Assembly (NCBI RefSeq): GCF_022559585.1 | Contig: NZ_CP087114.1 | Location: 1,756,501 to 1,820,500 of the forward strand | Direction: 5' to 3' | DNA from: Bartonella machadoae | GTDB lineage: Bacteria; Pseudomonadota; Alphaproteobacteria; Rhizobiales; Rhizobiaceae | Length of the DNA: 64,000 nucleotides | Shown: in pieces, positions 34,823 to 42,950 of the stretch | Numbering within the stretch: the first letter of the stretch is position 1 | Layout of the letters: each line of letters starts with the position of its first letter | The notes under the pieces: generated by a model | Seen by the model: only the letters and a program-made list of their open reading frames with translations | Databases searched by the model: none | Told to the model about the DNA's origin: nothing | Program-made: the position numbers and the translations under genes

Positions 34823-35151
34823 GGAGTTTGATGAGGCGTAAGCATATGAAGTTTTATAATAAGAAAATGGAATACGTTTGATCAGTAGCAAAAATTTACT
34901 AAAATAATCTAGAAATACAGCGTAATGAAATTATTAAAAGTAGATTTTTTAGTATAAAGCAATTGTTTATAGCTTATTGACAATCAATATTTTCTTGTGA
35001 CAAAATGTCGCTTTCATAGAAGTTTTGTTTAAGTTTAAAAAAATAAGGGGGATATATTGACTACTCGCTATAGAGACATACTTTAGTGCTTATGATCATA
35101 TTGCTTGGGTGTTTATCCTACGAATTACGGCTATTTTATGAGGTGGGAAGC
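34823..35151. other. Intergenic stretch, nothing recognised
   Basis: About 330 bp of AT-rich DNA upstream of the DUF1508 gene; no supported feature beyond a presumed promoter. Confidence 0.45.
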
Positions 35152-35331
35152 ATGTTTTTTGAGGTATTTCAAGGTGTTCACAATCAATGGTATTGGCGTT
35201 TAATCTCGGGAGACAAACAAAAAATCGCTTTTTCTAGTAAAGGTTATCCAACAAAACAAGATATCTTGGTAAATATTGAGCAGATAAAAGAAATTACACA
35301 TAAAGCCCTTATTAGAGAGTTACAGTCCTGA
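35152..35331 (+). CDS. DUF1508 (YegP-like) small protein
   Basis: 59 residues from the ATG at 35152, which has AGGTGGG in front; the frame is open 22 codons further but that part looks non-coding. The body FEVFQGVHNQWYWRLISGDK, then IAFSSKGYPTKQDILVNI, fits the single DUF1508 repeat: strand-strand-helix with conserved W, R and the GY turn. Function of this family is unknown. Confidence 0.75.
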   Translation: MFFEVFQGVHNQWYWRLISGDKQKIAFSSKGYPTKQDILVNIEQIKEITHKALIRELQS

Positions 35332-35391
35332 CGAACTTTGCGATTAAAATAAAAATTCTACTTTCTATCTTGAAAATTTTGTGCTGCATTT

Positions 35392-35640
35392 TTACAATGC
35401 GTAAGAAGTTTTTTTCTTAAGAGAAGAAATTTCTATATAATTCTTAACATACCGAACAACTAAAAAACTTTCTACAGAATGTTCCGCTCTGAAAAATTCA
35501 ACAATCCAATCGCTATTGAATTTATCAATCGCACTCTTGCAAAGAGTGAGTGTGTTTTTTCGTATAATAAGAGTGCATAAAACGCACGCAATGTATAAAT
35601 TATGAATATCCTGCCAAATTTCTAAGAGCTTTTGCTCCAT
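35392..35640 (-). CDS. Hypothetical small protein
   Basis: 82 residues, family not recognised, mostly helical with a Cys-containing hydrophobic part (IACVLCTLIIRK). Its ribosome site is weak. It lies convergent to the DUF1508 gene. Could be a remnant. Confidence 0.3.
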   Translation of the reverse strand: MEQKLLEIWQDIHNLYIACVLCTLIIRKNTLTLCKSAIDKFNSDWIVEFFRAEHSVESFLVVRYVKNYIEISSLKKKTSYAL

Positions 35641-36095
35641 TTTTTCTTTTTATTTGTTTCATTCAGTCATCATAAACAATCTGCCCATTCACCCTCAAAA
35701 ACAGGAAGCCATCTCGTTCCTCCTATACCCCTTTATCTGATTAAGGGTAGCAATAAATATACCGAGTTTCCAAATGAGCACACTCTTTACAACATGGTTG
35801 TTGGCAAATATACACAGTCATCATCAATCATTACACTTTCATCAACCACCGCAAGATGAGATATGTACATGCAACAATTTTAGCATCTCTATAAACTGAT
35901 ATATCGCTATAAACTTTTATTGCCAACAATGACTCCTTTCCTGCAACCTCGAAGATTTTCATAAACCATAGGATTAGAATAAAGTTAACTATTATCAAAA
36001 CACATAGCTAAACCAGCTTCCCTACAATTGTTTTATAATTAAAGTTTATCTCTTCCACTCTCCCAAATCCCTTTACGAATCTTTTTATATCCTCT
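35641..36095. other. Intergenic stretch, nothing recognised
   Basis: A 75-codon plus-strand frame at 35632-35859 has no ribosome site and low-complexity composition. I see no other feature. Confidence 0.4.
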
Positions 36096-36389
36096 TTAGA
36101 TTGCCTTTCTTTTTAATTTTTTTTCATCATTCTCATATTGCTTAATTTGTCTTTTCAATTTTTCAATTGCTTGATCGCGTCTTTTAACCATCATACTTTT
36201 CTCTTTAATCATCCTATCTCGTTCTTCATTCATCTTCATGGAATCTCTCAAAAAATCATGCTTTAGCTTTCTTACTTCTTCTTTAAGAGCTTTAACCTGA
36301 CTGCGATAATAACAAGCAAACCGAAACATGATCCCACTAAAAAGAAAAACAACAATCACCACTCCTAATAAAATTTCATTTACACTCAT
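36096..36389 (-). CDS. Membrane-anchored coiled-coil protein, hypothetical
   Basis: 97 residues: one N-terminal membrane segment (ILLGVVIVVFLFSGIMFRFA) followed by a continuous charged coiled coil (VKALKEEVRKLKHDFL, then RDQAIEKLKRQIKQYEND). AGGACG precedes the ATG. The topology resembles phage or plasmid accessory proteins, but no family is recognised. Confidence 0.55.
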   Translation of the reverse strand: MSVNEILLGVVIVVFLFSGIMFRFACYYRSQVKALKEEVRKLKHDFLRDSMKMNEERDRMIKEKSMMVKRRDQAIEKLKRQIKQYENDEKKLKRKAI

Positions 36390-36593
36390 TTTGACGTCCT
36401 TGAAGTACCATTAAATTGATTATTGTGACCAATCTGTTTTGTTTCACGCTCTCATAAAAAAGAGCGCAAAAAGGCACACCTACCAAGTATGATAAATCAT
36501 ACTCAGTACCCTTATCCTCTCCCAAAAAGCATGCTAAAAAACAACACAAAGCAACTCTATGAAAGCTGCTAAATCATACACGCGCAAAAACTC

Positions 36594-37090
36594 TCACCGT
36601 TTCGTCTTATACAAAACGCAAGAATGCAACAAATGCTTTTGCCGTATCGTTATTGCTATCCCTTTTGTGCTATATGAAATGCAACTCTCTATGCGAAATT
36701 CTTTGTCATTGCGAAAATCTTCATAGTCATAAACCTCTGTATTGCCATCAACTTTTGCTGCCCTATCGACTTTTGCATAGCCGCAAACTAAAGCATCAAC
36801 ATAAATTTTAGAGTTTTTAAGAATCTTATAGTTCTAAACTTGAATAGTACTATAAATACGAACATTCACAGATCGATACATTACCATACACGTAAATAAG
36901 CTCTGTAAATAGGAGAGATATGATATCCATGCCATATCACACAGAACGCCGTCATCACAAATACAAACATCTTTATAAATCATGGTACCAGCAACCACAC
37001 ATTTCTCTTTTATAAAAGATCAATCGCCTTCGTAACTGAAAATCCATTTATGCTCTATAAAATTACCAAAATCATTTTTTGATATTTTCA
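36594..37090 (-). pseudogene. Decayed hexapeptide-repeat gene, relative of the 59-63 kb array
   Basis: On the minus strand one frame reads, with two internal stops, DFGNFIEHKWIFSYEGD (matching the array's conserved LGGFIENEDNLSHDGN), then VVAGTMIYKDVCICDDG, then after a second stop KILKNSKIYVDALVCGYAKV and DGNTEVYDYEDF, the same hexapeptide style. A neighbouring frame holds VYGNVSICECS, which suggests indels as well. It stops at TGA 36594-36596. It is a dead member of the family whose five intact copies lie about 22 kb away. Confidence 0.75.
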
Positions 37091-37553
37091 ACTTCTCTTA
37101 ACATACACATATGAAACACCATCTAATCATAATTTAATCTATTAAAAATAAAGAAAAAACAACGCCATACGCTCATGAATTTATTGTCTTTTCTCTACAG
37201 CAATAATCCTTTTTTAAGGACATAAAGCTTCAACCCCACCGGTTCACTGCCATAATGCAGAAACTTCTTACAAATGCCAATGTTAGGGTATATCTTGATT
37301 TATAATAGTGCTGCGTATACTATTAGTGACATTTAATGAACACATCAAGTGTATTTCCATCTTTGGTCATACACAATCACCCTGTCACAATCGTGAAACT
37401 AAGCAACTATTTCTTATTGATTCAAATTTGAAAGTGCATGGGGACATTTTGTTATTAGTTAAAAACAACTCTATATCCTTCATAAGCGAAAAGCTACGCA
37501 TGGATATTTTTACGCTCCTTATATCGTATATTCTGGATTCGCAACGCAATATT
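37091..37553. other. Intergenic stretch with doubtful overlapping frames
   Basis: An 86-codon plus frame (37308-37568) and a 94-codon minus frame (37385-37669) overlap each other; neither has a ribosome site or a family I know. Probably remnants. Confidence 0.4.
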
Positions 37554-37567
37554 AACGCTATAGCGTA
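37554..37567. promoter_or_regulatory. Operator upstream of the 37587 HTH gene
   Basis: AACGCT-AT-AGCGTA, with a perfect 12-bp palindromic core ACGCTATAGCGT (37555-37566), 20 bp before the ATG. A near-identical site lies at 38036-38049 before the convergent partner gene, so both are probably bound by the same repressor. Confidence 0.6.
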
Positions 37568-37586
37568 AATATGTAAAGGTCTAAAA

Positions 37587-37901
37587 ATGACAAAGACTGA
37601 AAAAGATTGGTTCCAACGCTTAATTGACTTAATAAAAAGTGATGGACGTACAATGATTGAAATAAGCAAAGCAGCAGGGTGTGGACAAAATTACGTACAA
37701 CAAATGATAAAAGGAGGGAAAAGACCTTCTGTAGATAAACTAATGGCCATTCTTAACACCCTCGGAAATGCTAGCGCCATATATGTCATAACTGGTTTTA
37801 ACATCTCCGATGAAGATTTAAAACTCATCGCTTTGATTTCCTCTGGAGATAAAAAGAAGATTGAAGCTTTAAGTATTCTTTTAACTGAGCAACATTTGTA
37901 A
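37587..37901 (+). CDS. Small XRE-family HTH repressor
   Basis: 104 residues. The HTH spans about 8-62: RLIDLIKSDGRTMIEISKAA, then GCGQNYVQQMIKGGKRPSVD, which looks like a phage CI/Cro recognition helix. The C-terminus (SDEDLKLIALISSGDKKKIE) is helical. Its 3' end overlaps the opposite-strand 60-residue gene by 77 bp. Palindromic sites in front of both genes suggest that it represses itself and its partner. Confidence 0.75.
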   Translation: MTKTEKDWFQRLIDLIKSDGRTMIEISKAAGCGQNYVQQMIKGGKRPSVDKLMAILNTLGNASAIYVITGFNISDEDLKLIALISSGDKKKIEALSILLTEQHL

Positions 37902-38007
37902 AATTTTCTACTATTCTCAATACCTCTTGCTTTTGAGCCGTAGAAAGGGCCTCCCATTTCACGATAATATCGGATAAAGCTGCTTCAAACTTTTTCTCAT
38001 TCTTCAT
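37825..38007 (-). CDS. 60-residue helical protein convergent to the HTH repressor
   Basis: From the ATG at 38007 (GGAG seven bases upstream) the product is 60 residues, all helical and charged: KKFEAALSDIIVKWEALSTA, then QKQEVLRIVENFTNVAQLKE. The frame is open 36 codons further but that part lacks a ribosome site and contains the operator. Family not recognised. Tail-to-tail overlap with the repressor and a shared operator suggest a functional pair, as in phage switches or toxin-antitoxin-like pairs. Confidence 0.55.
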   Translation of the reverse strand: MKNEKKFEAALSDIIVKWEALSTAQKQEVLRIVENFTNVAQLKEYLKLQSSFYLQRKSKR

Positions 38008-38035
38008 AGTTATACTCCATGTCGTCACACTATAT

Positions 38036-38049
38036 AACGCTAAAGCGTT
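38036..38049. promoter_or_regulatory. Operator upstream of the 60-residue gene
   Basis: AACGCT-AA-AGCGTT, 29 bp before the ATG at 38007. On the minus strand TATAGT, a plausible -10 element, follows it directly, so a bound repressor would block the promoter. It matches the site at 37554-37567. Confidence 0.6.
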
Positions 38050-38126
38050 GAAATATACCCCATACCTTAGAAAAAAATATTTGCAATAGACAGCAGTATG
38101 GAAGCAATTGCGCATAAGTTCGTTTT

Positions 38127-38570
38127 ATAAAATCAGATGAATTCCTGTTGGTTATGTACCATGATGAAACAGAAAACATCGCACGGTTCAGACCTTTTCA
38201 TGATAAAATTGACACGACCACTTTTATCAACAACCTTAATAATGTTACGCAGATCTTGTGATTCGGACCAATAACTAATCGACGTAAAGATATCTCTGAA
38301 AATGCTGCTGACCTCTACGTAAAAGAATATGAAAAAGCTTATTTTGAAAAAATAATATATCACAGTTTTATTCTATACAGCACCAATGATATTTAAAAAA
38401 CGATATCGTAAAATAAAAACACAACAATACAATATGAACAGCAACACTGCTTACAACTCTGTGACATGCTTTGCAAAAAGTTCGCCTTCTTTCCAAAGGC
38501 ACCCTTAAAATCTAGCATAGAGATCTATCATAAACAAAAACGACAATACTTAAAAAGATACAATGGATAA
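38127..38570 (+). pseudogene. Possible decayed coding region, unknown family
   Basis: A single plus-strand frame of 148 codons with three internal stops reads like protein: SDEFLLVMYHDETENIARFR, then SENAADLYVKEYEKAYFEKI and, further on, QQHCLQLCDMLCKKFAFF. The opposite strand has a 76-codon frame in the same place which looks less natural. I do not recognise the family. Low certainty. Confidence 0.3.
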
Positions 38571-39632
38571 TCTCTAATGAGATCACAACATAAATGACCC
38601 AGCATGTATAAAAAGGGAAATCCACGTGTTCTTTCAACAAAATTTCAAACAATCATGAACAGCTTTACATAAAAGAGGAGGTTCATAGAGCTCTAAAATA
38701 AGTACAGAAAAAGCAAGCTTTACGCAAAATTCTAAATCTTACTAGGATAAAAATTAAAAAAGATTCTATAAATTTTCTCTTCGATGACAATGCCAACACC
38801 GATGAAATCATATCACTTAACAAAAAACATAGATAAAGGAATCACATCTTGATAAAAGTGCCTCTCATTTCATAAGAAGCATTCCCCATAAAGCAATGAA
38901 AAACATGTATTACAGCAAGCATTGCACAATGTAAAAAAACACAGCCACATAAAATTTTCTGAAAACACACAATAAGTTTTTAAAAGGGCAATGCGTCAAA
39001 AACTTTTAGAGAATCATATAACGATCAGCTAAAGTTTTTTTCTTAAAAAGAAGAAGAGATGACCAGCTTAGAAAAGAAATCACAGATAAATGTAATTATC
39101 CTTATATAGCACATCATAAATATCTACAAAATGTCCTTTTTTGTACAGATTTGAATCATCGTAAGACAGTTCAAATTGAACAAAAAGGTATTATAGCGAA
39201 TATCATTCACTAAAAAATAAAAAAATCACTTTAAAATGATATTTTCTCCTAGTTTTATCTGAACAGAACAGCAAATACCTGAAATACACTCTCTTGAGAG
39301 AAAATATTCATTTTCTGGAAAAAAAGAAATAAATTGCATCATAAATTGCATCAAGGCAAATTTTCGCATCCTGCTTTGTGAAAGACATACTACAGCAGAA
39401 ATTAAAAGAGCAATTTATGGATTAAGAAAATGCATATAAGCTTAACGCAGATGTTACAACACCACAAACAAAAGCCTTTTTAAAAGATTGATAAGAACAC
39501 TCCCCTATATCAAAAGGGCAAAGAGCTTTCCTTCACAACAAAGCAATTCAAAAACCAACAAGAAGATTAAAAAGATTCAAGATAAACAGAGGACAACTCA
39601 AAAGCACAAAGAAAGCAGAATCTCAAAACGCC
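38571..39632. other. Decayed AT-rich region, nothing recognised
   Basis: About 1 kb up to the tRNA. Plus-strand frames are broken every 20-50 codons. Some pieces look coding-like (TTAEIKRAIYGLRKC near 39.4 kb), which fits old prophage or plasmid debris, but no piece is identified. Confidence 0.45.
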
Positions 39633-39670
39633 TCTGCGAACTCTTTAGATGTCTGCGAACTCTTTAGATG
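39633..39670. repeat. 19-bp tandem direct repeat abutting the tRNA
   Basis: TCTGCGAACTCTTTAGATG occurs at 39633-39651 and again at 39652-39670. The second copy runs two bases into the tRNA's CCA end. Confidence 0.9.
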
Positions 39671-39745
39671 GTGGGCCCGGAGGGACTCGAACCCCCAACC
39701 AAGCGGTTATGAGCCGCTGGCTCTAACCAATTGAGCTACAGGCCC
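39669..39745 (-). tRNA. tRNA with anticodon CAT (likely Ile2, otherwise elongator Met)
   Basis: 77 nt including encoded CCA. Acceptor stem GGGCCTG with CGGGCCC and discriminator A; D arm GCTC-AATTGGTTA-GAGC; anticodon stem AGCGG/CCGCT with loop CTCATAA; T arm GGGGG-TTCGAGT-CCCTC. The loop CTCATAA and the following GCTTGGT match tRNA-Ile2, whose C34 is changed to lysidine by TilS to read AUA. An elongator Met cannot be ruled out by eye. It lies alone on the minus strand. Confidence 0.93.
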
Positions 39746-39917
39746 CACACAGACTGCTTTTCTCTAAACTAAAACGCCCTACGATACAAGGGCCTGCCCG
39801 AACTATAATCCATATTTTTTCTTTTATCTATCGGTTTTTTTCTTTAGTACCCTAGTTTCTTTACAAAAACTTCCCAAAATGAGAGAATAGTAAATTGATA
39901 AATATAAAGGAGCAGAT

Positions 39918-40655
39918 ATGAAAAAAACAATTTTCCAACCGCTAAATCATTATAGTGTAAAAACAGCTATAGTCGCATTTGCCCTGCTAACCGGTTCACT
40001 TCCCATACATGCTGAAGAAAACACAATGAAAAACGCAACGATTACAGTGACTGCAACGGGTGAAAGCCAAGCAACACCAGATATGGCAATTATCAATCTC
40101 GCTGTTGTTACAGAGGACAAAACTGCTCAAAAAGCATTAGCAGCCAACAATAAATCTATGAATGATATTGTCACTGCTTTTAAGAACAATGGAATCCAAG
40201 CAAATAACTTGCAAACATCAGGCTTGTCCATTTATCAAACAAGCTCCGATCAACGTCATGAAAAAAAGAACAATGAAAAACATTATCGCGTTTCAAATTC
40301 CTTAACAGTGCGCATTCGTGACCTCGCCAATGCTGGTAAAATATTTGATCAAGCGATGGCATTGGGTGTTAACACAGTTAATGGCATTACCTTTACCAAC
40401 GCCGATACAAAACCCTTTTATAAAGAAGCACGTAAAAAAGCTATCACTGAAGCGTTTGAGAAAGCTGAGACTATAGCACAAGCCGCGAACTTAAAATTAG
40501 GAAAAATCATTCAAATCAATGAAAATAATGATAATTATTATCCAAGCCCACGCCTTATGAGCAGCGCGTCACGTGCAAGTTACGACGATACAAATTTCTC
40601 AGGAGGTGAGTTAGGCTATAATGTCAGTGTTAGCGTAGTATTCTCTATAGACTAA
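39918..40655 (+). CDS. Exported SIMPL-domain (DUF541) protein
   Basis: 245 residues with a signal peptide (VKTAIVAFALLTGSLPIHA, cleavage before EEN). The mature protein is one SIMPL domain: ITVTATGESQATPDMAIINL at its start, FKNNGIQANNLQTSGLSIYQ in the middle, FYKEARKKAITEAFEKAETI and LGYNVSVSVVFSID at the end. The family is periplasmic or outer-membrane associated; its function is poorly known (relatives include Brucella BP26). AAAGGAG lies before the ATG. A damaged tandem copy follows at 41048. Confidence 0.9.
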   Translation: MKKTIFQPLNHYSVKTAIVAFALLTGSLPIHAEENTMKNATITVTATGESQATPDMAIINLAVVTEDKTAQKALAANNKSMNDIVTAFKNNGIQANNLQTSGLSIYQTSSDQRHEKKNNEKHYRVSNSLTVRIRDLANAGKIFDQAMALGVNTVNGITFTNADTKPFYKEARKKAITEAFEKAETIAQAANLKLGKIIQINENNDNYYPSPRLMSSASRASYDDTNFSGGELGYNVSVSVVFSID

Positions 40656-40697
40656 ATCTCAACATTTTTTAGACCATCGCATGAAACAATCATTTCA

Positions 40698-40925
40698 CTA
40701 GCCTTCACAGAGAAGGCTGGTGATATGGTAGAGATAGTCTTTTTCAGTTGATACTTCATCTTCGTAAATTTTTATCTGTCAATGCACGGAGAATCACCTA
40801 ATTACCGTCTAAAGACTCTTAATACTACACCAACTGATATCATCATTGAACATCATGTCTCTCATTAATCGGATCGATAAATATAACTTTCTGATAGCCA
40901 CAAATTTATTTTAGCTTCTGTAACT
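40698..40925 (-). pseudogene. Copied 3' fragment of the cysteine-cluster gene
   Basis: On the minus strand the end reads KIYEDEVSTEKDYLYHITSL-LCEG-stop, nearly the same as the end of the intact gene at 41816 (EIHEDELSSEEDYLYHITGL). Weaker similarity runs to about 40925. It arose when the SIMPL gene plus its downstream flank was duplicated in tandem. Confidence 0.8.
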
Positions 40926-41047
40926 GATGACAGCTACATCTTCTCTTTATCCATCGATTTTTTTTCAAAATGCTCTAATTTCTTTACAGGAATTCTCCAA
41001 AATGAGAAAATAATCAGCTGATAAATACAAAAGGAGAAAGAAGAAAC

Positions 41048-41773
41048 ATGACAAAAACAATTTTTCAACCGTTGAATCATTACAAAATTAAAATAGCTAT
41101 GATAACACTCGCACTGCTGGTCTGTGTACTTCCCGTGCACGCTGAAAAAAGCGAAGTGCAAAATGGAACAATTACAGTGACTGCAACTGGCGAAAGTTAC
41201 GCAGCACCGGACATGGCAATTATCATTCTATCCGTTACTGGAGAGGGAAAAAGTGCCCAAGAAGCATTAGCTACTAATAATAAATATATGAATGATATTA
41301 TAAACACTCTCAAAAGCAATGGCATTCAAGAAAATGACCTACAAACAACAGGTTTCTTTATCACCCAACATACCACCAATCAACATCACGAAGGAAAGAA
41401 TAATGAAGAACTACATCGTGCTTCAAGCCATTTGACAACGCGCATCCACAATCTCACCAATTTGGATAAAATTTTTGCTCAAGTATTAGGACTTGGTATC
41501 AGCTCAGTGAATCAAACTATGCTTGTCAACGCAAACAAACCATTTTATCAAGAAGCAATTAAAAAAGCTATCGCTGCAGCCATTGAAAAAGCGTAAATTG
41601 TAGCACAGGCAGCAAATGTAAAATTAGGAAAAATCGTTAAAATCGATGAAATAGATGATAGATATCCACAACCTCGCCTTATGCATACTAATGAAAGCCC
41701 TACTAATACAAATTTTTCAGGAGGTAAATTGGATTATAACATCAATGTTACCGTAGTATTCTCTATAGAATGA
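41048..41773 (+). pseudogene. Second SIMPL-domain gene, broken by one nonsense codon
   Basis: Paralog of the 39918 gene, same signal peptide and domain layout. The frame is continuous from the ATG at 41048 to TGA 41771-41773 (242 codons) except for TAA at 41594-41596, where the intact copy has GAG in EKAETIAQAANLKLGK. After it the frame goes on as IVAQAANVKLGKIVKIDEID and ends YNINVTVVFSIE. The rest of the frame has no other lesion, so the loss is recent, or the truncated 182-residue form may still be made. Confidence 0.88.
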
Positions 41774-41815
41774 ATCTCAAAATTTTATAGATCATTGTAT
41801 GAAACAACCATTTCA

Positions 41816-42286
41816 CTAGCCTTCACAGAGAAGGCCGGTGATATGGTAGAGATAATCTTCTTCAGAGGATAGTTCATCCTCGTGAATTTCTATCCGTTCA
41901 CGTGCAGAAAATGCCGTTTGATGTACCGTCTGCCGATTCCCAGAGACCAGTGGATGCCACCATTGTAGGTCTTTTCCCTCATTAATCAACCGATAAGCAC
42001 AATTTTCCGGAAGCCATCGAGCTGTTTTAACGGTTGCAACATCCAATGATATACAATTGGAAACAATGGATTTACGATGAACATAATTCCGGCACCGACA
42101 AGTTTCTCCATCCAAAAGACGACAAGCAACACTAGTTGTATAGATATCGCCAGTATCCTCATCTTCTACTTTGTGCAAACAACATCGCCCACAACCATCA
42201 CACAAGCTCTCCCACTCGGAAATGGTAAATTCTTCTAACTTTTTCACTTTCCAAAAGGGCGTTTTTTCACTCATAAAACCGCTCAT
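41816..42286 (-). CDS. YcgN-like (UPF0260) cysteine-cluster protein
   Basis: 156 residues, cytosolic. The family marker is the CDGCGRCCLHK cluster near residue 30, with further Cys in ACRLLDGETCRCRNY and SNCISL, in the CxxCxxCC layout of possible metal or Fe-S binding (YkgJ/YcgN group). The C-terminus has WWHPLVSGNRQTVHQT. Function in the family is unknown. An ATG at codon 5 is also possible. Its 3' part was copied to 40698-40925. Confidence 0.88.
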   Translation of the reverse strand: MSGFMSEKTPFWKVKKLEEFTISEWESLCDGCGRCCLHKVEDEDTGDIYTTSVACRLLDGETCRCRNYVHRKSIVSNCISLDVATVKTARWLPENCAYRLINEGKDLQWWHPLVSGNRQTVHQTAFSARERIEIHEDELSSEEDYLYHITGLLCEG

Positions 42287-42950
42287 ATCTTTTTGAAAAA
42301 ACTATCAACAACAGCAATAAAAAAATTTAATACTTATAATGACATTAAGCTTTGTTTTAAAAAACATTAAATTCACTTTATTTTCTCAAGACAATTTTTA
42401 AAACCAATAAAAAAGATTACACTCCATTTTTAGCAAACACCCTATTAAAGGAGAATATACATCAAAAAATATCCGTTATGAGCAACAGAGCAAGTAACCT
42501 CAGCACGCAATCAAAGAGTTTACAATCTAAAACAAGAACATCATTCCAATGGAATTTTAAACTTCCCTCTATCTGCATAAGCCGGTTTTATAAAAACCTC
42601 ATGAGTACAAAAAATAGGTATTTTTCATAAAAATATTTATTTTTCAATAAGCTAACTTCAAAAAGTCATGTTTTTTTAAGATCTTATATTTTCATGACAA
42701 ACACAAAAATGCCTCACACACCACGTTCATTTCATTGAGAGATTATCATAGGAATTTTATGTCACATCTCTCATTATTTTTATAAAGAAAAACACAAATA
42801 CACAAGTCAAGAGAACCATGAGACATCGCAAATATTTTACCACGCTTGTCCCATTACTTTCTAAAAAAACATTTTAAAAGATACGGAATATGCACCTCGC
42901 CCACAATCCTCAAGAAAAAGATACATCCTTAAAAAAGGTTAAGTCCTTTC
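42287..42950. other. Intergenic stretch, nothing recognised
   Basis: 664 bp between the cysteine-cluster gene and rpoD. AT-rich, no frame of note. It should contain the rpoD terminator, but I see no strong hairpin with a T run. Confidence 0.5.

Noticed and set aside
35632..35859. A 75-codon plus-strand frame.
   Set aside because: Low-complexity Ser/His/Phe start, no ribosome site, no family.
37308..37669. Two overlapping frames on opposite strands before the HTH gene.
   Set aside because: Neither has a ribosome site or a known family, and the plus frame runs into the operator.
39633..39670. Tandem repeat at the tRNA end as a phage attachment site.
   Set aside because: The repeat unit is not part of the tRNA sequence except two bases, whereas att sites copy the tRNA 3' end. 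Kept only as a finding to check.
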